Assembly: GCF_000716445.1 (NCBI RefSeq)
Contig: NZ_JNWK01000071.1
Coordinates: 1 to 49,922 of the forward strand
Length of the DNA: 49,922 bases
Direction: 5' to 3'
Source of the DNA: Streptomyces wedmorensis
Lineage (GTDB): Bacteria; Actinomycetota; Actinomycetes; Streptomycetales; Streptomycetaceae
How positions within the stretch are numbered: the first letter of the stretch is position 1; each line of letters opens with the position of its first letter. The position numbers and the translations under genes are program-made. The notes beneath the pieces were generated by a model that saw only the letters and a program-made list of their open reading frames with translations, was not told the DNA's origin and searched no databases. Of the stretch, positions 43,277-49,922 are shown in pieces.

Positions 43277-44617
43277 CTATTTGTTCACGGTGAAGCCGTG
43301 GTCGTTGCCGTACTTGACGCTGGCGTCCTGCCAGGCCTTCAGGCCGTCGGAGAGTGTCGTCGAGGAGATGTAGGCCTTGCCGACGGTGTCGTTGAAGATG
43401 GAGTTGGCATAGACCTGGTAGGGGAGGTAGGTCCAGTCGGGGCCTACGTTGCGGGCGGATTCGGCGAAGATCTGGTTGGCCTGCTGGCCGCCGAAGTAGG
43501 GGAACTTGGTGTCGAGGAAAGCCTTGGATTCGAGGTCGGCGCGGGTGGCGGGGAAGGCGCCCTGGGCGACGCGGGTGGTGGCGCCGGTGCCGGTGGTGGC
43601 GAACTCGGTGAAGGCGTAGGCGAGTTCCTTGTTCTTGGCGGCCTTCGGCATGGCGAGCGAGCTGCCACCGTTCTCGGCCGTCGTCTTGTCGCCCTCCGTC
43701 CACTGCGGCAGCGGGGCGACCCGCCAGTCGCCGGCGGCGGAGGGGACGCCGGAAGTGAAGTTGGCGGGCATCCAGGCGCCGATGGAGAGGGTGGCGATGG
43801 AGCCGTCGGCCAGGCCCTTGTACCAGGCGTCGCTCCAAGTGCTGATCGGCGCGACCAGCTTCTCGTCGAGGAGTTTCTGCCAGGTGGTGGCGTACTTCCG
43901 GGTGCCCTCGTCGGTGAAGTCGATGGTGACGGCGGTGCCGTCGGTCTCGTAGGGGCGTCCGCCGGCCTGCCAGATCAGGCTGGTCGTGGCACCGGCGTCA
44001 CCGGTGTCGTTGGTGATGAAGATCTTGGGGTCGGCCTTGTGGAGGGTGCGGGCGGCCTGCACGTACTCGTCCCAGGTGGTGGGGACGGCGATGCCGTGCT
44101 TGTCGAAGACCTTCTTGTTGTAGAAGAACGCCATGGGGCCCGAGTCCATGGGCAGCGCGTAGACCGCCTTGTCGCCGGTGACGGCATCCCACGGTCCGGT
44201 GGTGAAGCTGGTGCCCCACCTCTGGGCGCCGTAGGGAGAGAGATCCTCGACGGACTTGCCGATGGTGAACTGGTCGAGCGCGTAGTACTCGATCTGGGCG
44301 ACGTCGGGTGCGCCGGACCCGGCCGCGAGGGCGTTCTGCAGGGCGGTGTACTGCTCGTCGCCGGTGCCGGCGTTGACCAGCTCGATGTCGACGTTGGGGT
44401 ACTTCTTCTCGAAGTCCTCCGCCACCTTCTTCAGCGTGGGCTCCCATGCCCACACCGTGACCTTGCCGCCCTTCTCCAGCGCGGCGTTGATGTCCGGCGG
44501 GGTGGCGCTGACGGCACCGGTGTCCGGTTCGTCGGAGCCGCAGGCCGTGGCGGTCATCGTGAACGAGGCGAGAACAGCGAGTGCACCGAGCAGTCTGCGG
44601 GTGCTGTGCGTACGCAT
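43277..44617 (-). CDS. Lipoprotein extracellular solute-binding protein (sugar ABC transporter family 1)
   Basis: The 446-residue protein has a lipoprotein signal with the lipidated cysteine at C26 (TATAC). The SBP family 1 fold follows: VTVWAWEPTLKKVAEDFEKK near the start, MDSGPMAFFYNKKVFDKHGI near 160, and GAWMPANFTSGVPSAAGDW near 285. Such proteins capture oligosaccharides outside the membrane and pass them to two permeases and an MsiK-type ATPase. No permease genes are adjacent, so it is an orphan here. GGAGCACC precedes the ATG at 44617. Its upstream region lacks the TGAGAGCGCTCTCA operator. Confidence 0.92.
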   Translation of the reverse strand: MRTHSTRRLLGALAVLASFTMTATACGSDEPDTGAVSATPPDINAALEKGGKVTVWAWEPTLKKVAEDFEKKYPNVDIELVNAGTGDEQYTALQNALAAGSGAPDVAQIEYYALDQFTIGKSVEDLSPYGAQRWGTSFTTGPWDAVTGDKAVYALPMDSGPMAFFYNKKVFDKHGIAVPTTWDEYVQAARTLHKADPKIFITNDTGDAGATTSLIWQAGGRPYETDGTAVTIDFTDEGTRKYATTWQKLLDEKLVAPISTWSDAWYKGLADGSIATLSIGAWMPANFTSGVPSAAGDWRVAPLPQWTEGDKTTAENGGSSLAMPKAAKNKELAYAFTEFATTGTGATTRVAQGAFPATRADLESKAFLDTKFPYFGGQQANQIFAESARNVGPDWTYLPYQVYANSIFNDTVGKAYISSTTLSDGLKAWQDASVKYGNDHGFTVNK

Positions 44618-44671
44618 GGGAGGTGCTCCTGGTCGGTGGTGCGGGGGCGGGAGGAACGTCCGGGAGGGCGG

Positions 44672-45040
44672 TCACGGGGCGGTCATTCCTCGATACCGTC
44701 GGCAGCCGGGCCGATCGCCCGTATCGCTGGAGCAGCGGGAGGACGTCTGGCGATCGGGATGATCGTCAGCGGGAACCGGTGACGATGCGGTCGAAGACGG
44801 CCTCGCCGCCGGCCGTCTGGGTCTGGGTGTTCCGGGCTTCCAGGTCAAGGGGCAGGGGTACCGGTATCCGTCGGGGTCCTTGATCCTGATCAGCGACAGG
44901 AAGTGGTCGTTCCAGGTCGCGACCATGGAGAACTGCAGCTCGGCGTCTTCGACAGAGATCAGCCCGTGCGGGAGGGACTCTGTCGCTCGTGCCAGGGACT
45001 CTTGTGTGATGATCGGCGGCCCGGTGGCGCTCTCATCGTC
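44672..45040 (-). pseudogene. Possible remnant of an unrecognised gene
   Basis: A minus-strand frame encodes LISVEDAELQFSMVATWNDH followed by FLSLIRIKDPDGYRYPCP, which reads like folded protein. It lacks a convincing start, and the downstream part turns into low-complexity Pro/Arg sequence. I cannot name it. The rest of 44618-45396 shows no other gene. Confidence 0.3.
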
Positions 45041-45396
45041 TCCGTAAGCTGCATCAAACTGGAGTGCCCCAGATGCGGCGACGGCAGCCGCGGCCCGGCG
45101 TCCCCGGCATTCGGAGCGATAGGTGCACTGGGCGTTCATGCACTCAGAATGTGCCGATGCGGGGTGCGCGGCACTTCCTGCGGCGGATACGGTTCGCCGC
45201 GCACCATGCCGCCACAAGATCGCGGCGCCGGGACCGCCGCGCCACGGCTACGTGCCGCTCACCAGGCAGTGCGCGGGATGGTCGCCCTGGGCATGTGAGC
45301 CCGACATGCGGCCGCACCTGGGAGAACACCTCAAACTGCACGTTACGTGATTGCTGTTCGACTTAGCGTCACCATTCGGGGGCGGGCCGGTCGTAG

Positions 45397-45678
45397 CGTA
45401 AGAGGACGCTCACGCGGCTGGAAGACGCGCAGGCGGAGTTCGACCGCGACACGAGTGACCCGAACCAGCTCGACGAGGACCAGGACCCTGATGACGGCAT
45501 CGCCTGCGAAGCACTGCCCAGGCGTCACGACCGGCGCAGTGCAACCGGTGAGCCCGAGTGCTACCGCCTTCCAACCGGTGAGTCCGAGCGCTACCGCCCT
45601 CCAACCGGGAGCGGGCGGGGCGCGGTTTCCCTTGTCCGGGTCGCGGACCATACTGGTGGGGCCCTGATCGCCCACTGA
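45397..45678 (+). pseudogene. Excalibur calcium-binding domain remnant
   Basis: One frame, closed by a TAG just upstream at about 45394, encodes AQAEFDRDTSDPNQLDEDQD and then DDGIACEALP. This is the excalibur motif (DxDxDGxxCE-like calcium loop) found in actinomycete surface and nuclease-associated proteins. There is no start codon, so only the C-terminal part survives. A 30-bp tandem repeat follows in frame, up to the stop at 45676-45678. Confidence 0.6.
45543..45608. repeat. 30-bp tandem repeat, 2.2 copies
   Basis: Units at 45543-45572 and 45573-45602 start AACCGGTGAG and differ at three positions; a third begins at 45603. They extend the excalibur-remnant frame (TGE-E-YR-P repeats). Confidence 0.92.
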
Positions 45679-45686
45679 ATGGTTCC

Positions 45687-46880
45687 ATGGCCAAGAACAG
45701 CATTTCACCGACCATCGTCCCCGACACCGTCTGGCTGGGGCGTGGGTGTCACCCGGGGCCCGAGCCCGAGCGGGACGTCCGGCGCAACCTGATCGCTCTC
45801 AAGGCGGCCGGGGTGATCGACGACTTCCTGGACCTCGACCCCGTCGAGGCGGCGCGTTCCACCGACCTCTACCCCAGGGACGAGTCTGCCGATCCCGGCC
45901 CGTCCGCTCGCCGCGTTTTCGAGGCCCGCTGGTGTGTGGCCGACGGCCTCACCGTGCGCGCGCAGCTGACTACGTACGAGCCCGAGTCGCGCCGTAAGAA
46001 GAGCGAGGGCGTCACCTGGGTCCTGGCCGCCGAGGCCGAGCGGGCGTGGGAGGCGGGCTGGCCTTCGCCGGCCACCATGTTCTGGCCCGACAGCGACCTG
46101 GTCGCTTGGGACCATGAGCCGGTGCCGGACGTGCGCCTGCGGACGACGAACCACCTCCCGAAGGACGACGACGAGCTGCGCCGCCTGCTGCGGGCCTGCA
46201 CTCGGCAGAGCTGGTCCATCCATGTCGTGGTGCACGAGGCGATGACGCCGGACGCCCTGGGACGCCGACCGATCACGGCGTTCCTGCCGCCGAGCCTGCG
46301 GCACCGGGTGGTCGAGCACCGTGCCACGCCGGAGCAGGCGTTGATCGCCGACTTCGTGATGAAGCGTGAGCTGGGTGTGGGGATACCGCGCGGCGGCGCC
46401 GTGATCCTCCCCCTGACACCGCAGGCCCTCGATGACGACGCGGAGTACTTCACGGTACGCAATGTCTTCCTGGACGGCACGGAACCCACCGAACTCCTGA
46501 ACAAGATCGCGGAGTTCGCCTCACTGCCCCGGCCACTGCCCGCCGATGCCGAACAGGCCCTGACACGACTGCGCCAGGGCTGGCATCTGCTCACCCCCGC
46601 CGAGGAACTGATCCACGCACAGGCCATGGTCACCAGGTATGCCAAGGCGCTCGAGGCCATGACAGCATCCTGCGACTTGTACCGGGAGGCCGCCGAGTCG
46701 GCGCTCGACGCCCTCGCCGAGGCGACCGGCGGCGACGGCGCACCACGGACGGCACCGTCGGCGACGGCCAAGGAAGACCCCTCGCCATGGAAGGCCCTCA
46801 CCAAGACGCTCGCGCGCTTCCGGGGCCCGAACCCTCAGGCGCCGGATGCGGAGACCCAGCAGCGTCCGCACAGCCAGTGA
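45687..46880 (+). CDS. Uncharacterised 397-residue protein
   Basis: No family is recognised. The protein is soluble and lacks a signal peptide. An N-terminal region with a VWLGRGCHPGPEPERDVRRN start is followed by mixed alpha/beta sequence up to about residue 270. Features include HVVVHEAMTPDALGRRPITA near 175 and GIPRGGAVILPLTPQALDD near 230. A helical region with a possible coiled coil occupies about 285-355 (ELIHAQAMVTRYAKALEAMT), and the tail is Pro/Gln-rich. The ATG at 45687 lacks a strong ribosome site. The protein-like texture and a single clean frame support a real gene. Confidence 0.75.
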   Translation: MAKNSISPTIVPDTVWLGRGCHPGPEPERDVRRNLIALKAAGVIDDFLDLDPVEAARSTDLYPRDESADPGPSARRVFEARWCVADGLTVRAQLTTYEPESRRKKSEGVTWVLAAEAERAWEAGWPSPATMFWPDSDLVAWDHEPVPDVRLRTTNHLPKDDDELRRLLRACTRQSWSIHVVVHEAMTPDALGRRPITAFLPPSLRHRVVEHRATPEQALIADFVMKRELGVGIPRGGAVILPLTPQALDDDAEYFTVRNVFLDGTEPTELLNKIAEFASLPRPLPADAEQALTRLRQGWHLLTPAEELIHAQAMVTRYAKALEAMTASCDLYREAAESALDALAEATGGDGAPRTAPSATAKEDPSPWKALTKTLARFRGPNPQAPDAETQQRPHSQ

Positions 46881-47016
46881 GAGGTAGGGGAGAACGGACA
46901 GATCTTGACGACAACTCCTCGGCCCTCCTGAAGTGGGGCCGAGGCCGGTCGTTCGCCGCTCGCCTGAGTGACGTCAAGCACATGTTGACCGTAGACCTTC
47001 GGTGAAGGCAGGCGCA

Positions 47017-47490
47017 ATGGACATCACGGTGCAGTGGATCAAGACGTCCTGGACGAAGCAGTCCCGGGGCGGGGCGGCCGCTGCCCGCAGGAACGCGGCG
47101 CCGGTCGGCTTCGCGTTGCCTCAGGTGCCCTCTGGGTCTGCCCACTTCGTCCAGATGGCTGAGCGTGACGGCTTCGAGCCACGTTCGAGCCAGAAAGACC
47201 TTCGCGAGATCGGTGTCAGCCTGCGGGACGAAGGCGATCGGCTCCGAGTGCTCGCTCGTGTGGAGCCGCTCTTCGGGTTGCCGCCTCGTCCGCGCAGGCC
47301 GCCGGCAGTTCGACTCCTTCCCGGGCAGTGGGTTCGCTGGCAGTTGAACTACCGGTTCACCAGCGCCCTGGGGATCCGTGGTTGGTCGTACTGGCTGGAC
47401 ACGTTCAACATCGCTTACGGCCCCGTCGGCCGGGACGTCTTCCTGTCGGAGCCGACCATGATCGTCGATGAATGCGGGGCCGTTCGATAG
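47017..47490 (+). CDS. Uncharacterised 157-residue protein
   Basis: No family is recognised. The protein is basic, with an N-terminal stretch MDITVQWIKTSWTKQSRGG and an aromatic C-terminal part (WVRWQLNYRFTSALGIRGWS, then YWLDTFNIAYGPVGRDVFL). The latter suggests a beta-rich fold ending in an IVDECGAVR tail. The GTG at 47002 is also in frame, but the ATG at 47017 is preferred. It begins 136 bases after the preceding gene and is followed by insertion-sequence debris. Confidence 0.6.
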   Translation: MDITVQWIKTSWTKQSRGGAAAARRNAAPVGFALPQVPSGSAHFVQMAERDGFEPRSSQKDLREIGVSLRDEGDRLRVLARVEPLFGLPPRPRRPPAVRLLPGQWVRWQLNYRFTSALGIRGWSYWLDTFNIAYGPVGRDVFLSEPTMIVDECGAVR

Positions 47491-47506
47491 CGCAGGCTGA
47501 CCGCGC

Positions 47507-47700
47507 TCAGACAGGTGCCCGCTCCGCTTGGGCTCTGGTGGCGGCGAGTCGGTAGGAGTCGGTTCCGGTCTCGATGATGTTGCCGCCGAAGGTGAGGCGG
47601 GCGACGATGGCAGCGCAGAGGCGGGGGCCGGTGAAGGTTTCGGTCCAGCCGGAGAAGGACTCGTTGGAGGCGATGGCGACGCTTTTCTTCTCCTCGCGCA
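47507..47700 (-). pseudogene. IstB-like ATPase remnant (IS21 family)
   Basis: The last 60 or so residues of an IstB helper ATPase are intact: KKSVAIASNESFSGWTETF, then LCAAIVARLTFGGNIIETGT and DSYRLAATRAQAE, with the stop at 47507. The Walker motifs and the istA partner are missing, so this is a 3' scrap of an IS21-family element. Confidence 0.85.
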
Positions 47701-48345
47701 GCGTACCGAGCCAATTTGAGATGGCGCCCAAAGGGCCGGACTGACCATTGCTTTGGCGCTGTCGTCTGCCGGGCAAGAGCCGTACACCCGGGGGATCGTG
47801 TTGAGGTGATGGTCTCTCATGCGCACTGCAGCCACGTTGCCGGTGGTGGCTGGATGTACGTCGGGGACGGAGCAGCCGCGGGAGCCCGCGAAGCCGTCAG
47901 CCGCGAAGCCCTCGGCCGCGACACGACCGGCAGCCACGCCACGGCCGTACGACAGATTGCCGGCGAGGTCACCGGGCAAGGCCGCGTCCACCGGCCGCGA
48001 CTCGGTCTTCCTGCGTAAGGCTTTTGCTTCCAGTCTGCCGGCTGAGTATCAGGTTCCGCCGGTCGACGTCCGTGCCCTACTGACAGGGCAGTGGTGTGCG
48101 GCCGTCGGCCGCACACCACCCGATGGGGCTCCGGCCTGGTTCAGTCCCACCAGAGCGGCCGTAGTGTCGAGCGGGCCATCGTGTCGCCGGTCTTCACCGG
48201 GTCGTGCACGGTGTCGCGCTGCATAGGTGGGACTCACGGTCATCGGACCGGCACAAGGGTGCTGCATGCGGCCCGCCGACCATGGCCGCACAGCTGACGG
48301 CGCAGCCGCCGGAACGCCGACATCGACTGCTGGAGGCCTGACCTC
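47701..48345. other. Gap with a strong palindrome, no clear gene
   Basis: A perfect hairpin lies at 48091-48119 (13-bp arms, GTGGTGTGCGGCC with GGCCGCACACCAC, three-base loop). A plus-strand frame from 47819 begins like a lipoprotein (VVAGCTSGTEQPREP) but dissolves into low-complexity sequence, and is probably a remnant at best. Confidence 0.45.
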
Positions 48346-48505
48346 CCAGCGGCTGGGACGACACCGATGGACCATCGAACGCATCATGGCCCGGCTGGCT
48401 GGCTGTCGCCGACTCCACCGCCGTTACGAACGCAAGGCCGACCACTGCCTCGCCTTCACCAGCATCCCCTGCGCCCTCATCTGCTACCGCAGACTCACCA
48501 GATGA
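48346..48505 (+). pseudogene. IS5-family transposase C-terminal remnant
   Basis: The frame encodes GRHRWTIERIMARLAGCRRL, HRRYERKADHCLAFTSI and ICYRRL, the C-terminal DDE-helix region of IS5-type transposases (R-WxxER with the catalytic glutamate, then RYER). Everything upstream is missing. Confidence 0.85.
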
Positions 48506-48514
48506 GATGACTTC

Positions 48515-48718
48515 TCAGAGGGGGCGGACCTGTTCGGCCTGCGGGCCTTTGGGGCCTTGTGATGTCGTGTACTCCACTCGCTGGTTCTCTTCCAGCGACC
48601 TGTAACCGGAGGAGTCGATCGCGGAGAAGTGCACGAAGACGTCCGGCGTGCCGTCGTCCGGCGCGATGAACCCGAACCCCTTCTCCGCGTTGAACCACTT
48701 CACAGTCCCCTGAGCCAT
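48515..48718 (-). CDS. Cold-shock domain protein (CspA family)
   Basis: The 67-residue protein is a single cold-shock OB-fold that binds single-stranded RNA or DNA. RNP1 is KGFGFI (residues 13-18) and RNP2 is VFVHF (27-31). The length and the [12 protein letters not shown]-terminus are standard for streptomycete Csp proteins, which act as RNA chaperones in the cytoplasm. AAGGAAGG precedes the ATG at 48718. About 140 bases of leader separate it from the terminase remnant, long enough for a structured 5' UTR as in other csp genes. Confidence 0.95.
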   Translation of the reverse strand: MAQGTVKWFNAEKGFGFIAPDDGTPDVFVHFSAIDSSGYRSLEENQRVEYTTSQGPKGPQAEQVRPL

Positions 48719-48859
48719 GCGATGCCTTCCTTGTGCAGAAACCGGACACGTGACTGTGCCCGAGAGTATGAGGATTTTCTATCAGTTCTTGGCATTGAAG
48801 ATGGTTTGCCAGGTTTTGCACGCGTATGGGTGAGTGACTCAGGGCACTGTTGACCTTTG

Positions 48860-49245
48860 CTGTTCTTCCCCTGGGCCGCGTAGGCAGCGCGGCCGGCGAG
48901 GTGCTGGTCGTCGTATGAGCCGCTGCCCGTGAACACCGCGGCTGGGTCGGCGAACTCTGTGAGGGCGTGCACGAGCGCGTCCATCCGGTCGGGGGATTCC
49001 ATGTCCGGGATCGACGTGACGAACCGCCCCTCCGGCCGCGGGCGCTCGCCAACGTGGTGGACCAGCCCCTGGGCGCAGAGCTGGTCGATCGGCTCGGCAT
49101 GAAGTCTCTTGCCCACCTTGGCGTGCACCGGATTCAGCGCGGGCATGAGCCGGCCCTTCGTTCCGCCCCACCGTTCCAGGTCAGCCCACGCCTGACGGAC
49201 GATCTGCTTGGCCTGGTCGCCACCGAAGTTGCTTCGATGATGGTC
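48860..49245 (-). pseudogene. Phage terminase large-subunit remnant
   Basis: The frame encodes NFGGDQAKQIVRQAWADLER, LMPALNPVHAKVGKRLHAEP and PDMESPDRMDALVHALTEFA, the C-terminal nuclease part of a phage terminase large subunit (the SPDRMDALVHAL segment is characteristic). The ATPase half is missing and the 5' side runs into a GTGTCG microsatellite. It is evidence for a lost prophage. Confidence 0.75.
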
Positions 49246-49288
<43 letters not shown>

Positions 49289-49384
49289 GCTTGAGGGCGA
49301 GGCGGCCCGCCTCGTGGCTGCGTGCGCCGTAGCGCTCGGCCACAGCGCCTGGCCGGGCTGTCGGCCAAGTGGGCCGTCTCTCAT

Positions 49385-49660
49385 CAGGCCGACGGCACCC
49401 CCGTGTCCATCGGCGACAGGACAGCGCTCCTGCACCTTCGACCGGCCGGCCGCATCACAGCCGTCCACACCGACGGCCGGAGCGAGCGCTACGCCTACGA
49501 CCTGGCCGGCGACATCACTCGCGCCGACTTCCACCCAACGCTCCCGGCAGCGACACCGGCGGCGAGCGCCGGTACACCGGCAGCCGTCTCACCCGCGCCG
49601 GACGCACCACCTACACCTTCGACGCTCAGGGCCCGAACCACCCAGAGACAGCCCCGCACC
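49385..49660 (+). pseudogene. Rhs/YD-repeat protein remnant
   Basis: Two frames together give TDGRSERYAYDLAGDITRAD and GGERRYTGSRLTRAGRTTYT with FDAQG, classic YD repeats of Rhs-type toxin-delivery proteins. A frameshift near 49555 separates them. There is no start, toxin tip or cognate immunity gene. Confidence 0.75.
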
Positions 49661-49827
49661 TCAGCTGCAGACACGACCACCGGATCTTCGTGTACGTCCG
49701 TCCAGCCTGGATCCCCCCTCGAAGAGGTTGCGGGAGGAAGGGAGGGACACATCGGAACCCCACAGTCGTGGTCATGGAAGGGGTAGGCCGCTGATGGAGC
49801 ACTCCGTGTGCCCGCATCGGTTGTCTA

Positions 49828-49922
49828 GGGCGTGTTTTGGAAGTAGGTTTCGCCGCTCGCCCTGTGCCGTGATGATCGCGGTGTGGGGCGAGGGGATCTT
49901 TCTGACGAGCAGTGGGCCGTGC
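49828..49922 (+). mobile_element. Left end of an IS5-family insertion sequence (cut by window edge)
   Basis: GGGCGTGTTTTGGAAG near 49829 looks like a terminal repeat, followed after about 54 bases by a transposase start. The right end lies outside the window. Confidence 0.55.
49883..49922 (+). CDS. IS5-family transposase, N-terminal fragment (incomplete at window edge)
   Basis: From the GTG at 49883 the frame reads (M)GRGDLSDEQWAV, the typical opening of IS5-type transposases in streptomycetes, in which an LTDEQWA segment begins the N-terminal DUF4096-like domain. The gene continues beyond the window, so its integrity cannot be judged. Confidence 0.7.
   Translation, partial: MGRGDLSDEQWAV

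Noticed and set aside
42962..44782. A 606-residue plus-strand frame opposite the solute-binding protein
   Set aside because: Val/Gly-rich antisense shadow; the lipobox and SBP motifs lie on the minus strand.

Overview
The window is high-GC actinomycete DNA, almost certainly from Streptomyces. The evidence is the strong G/C third-position bias, frequent GTG and TTG starts, leaderless promoters, many one-component regulators (MerR, ArsR, DeoR/GlpR, TetR), several GNAT acetyltransferases, a SpoIIE-type phosphatase, secreted glucanases and a streptogrisin-like protease. The sparse operons, many decayed genes and mobile-element scraps suggest an accessory chromosome arm rather than the core.

Layout. 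0-10 kb: an LRV-repeat protein, a double VOC protein, a small membrane protein, a GNAT, a DoxX-like protein, a NUDIX hydrolase, a large uncharacterised protein, and a serine hydrolase-MerR pair. 10-15 kb: an ArsR regulator divergent from an S41 peptidase, then wreckage (a Trypco1-trypsin pair, a serine hydrolase and a nitronate monooxygenase, all broken) around an intact lipoprotein deacetylase. 15-25 kb: a DUF1963-type protein, a DUF4406-NUDIX pair divergent from a DeoR regulator, a GNAT, a GAF-SpoIIE phosphatase, the head-to-head ruins of a dehydrogenase and its probable AraC regulator, and a TetR-membrane protein-GNAT operon.

25-32.4 kb is a secreted polymer-degradation block: GH64-CBM6 and GH16-CBM13 beta-1,3-glucanases, a GH2-AbfB enzyme and an S1 pro-protease. 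The GH16 and protease genes share an identical 14-bp palindrome, TGAGAGCGCTCTCA, upstream. I infer a LacI-family-controlled set for attacking glucan-protein matrices such as fungal walls.

The clearest discovery is an intact Tn3-family transposon at 35013-41783. It has 39-bp terminal inverted repeats (34 of 39 identical), a perfect 5-bp target duplication (AACTC), a DDE transposase, a serine resolvase with a res-like repeat region, and a passenger cassette. The cassette is a DrrAB-like ABC exporter divergent from a regulator that joins an IS30-type HTH to a MarR-like HTH. A perfect 10-6-10 palindrome plus extra GTTGCAT half-sites lie between them. This looks like a self-regulated export or resistance system packaged for transposition.

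42-50 kb holds a small membrane protein, an orphan lipoprotein sugar-binding protein, two unrecognised proteins and a cold-shock protein. Among them lie IstB, IS5-type, phage terminase and Rhs remnants, and a probable IS5-family element begins at the right edge. Short tandem repeats of 6 to 30 bp recur across the window, often at gene ends.
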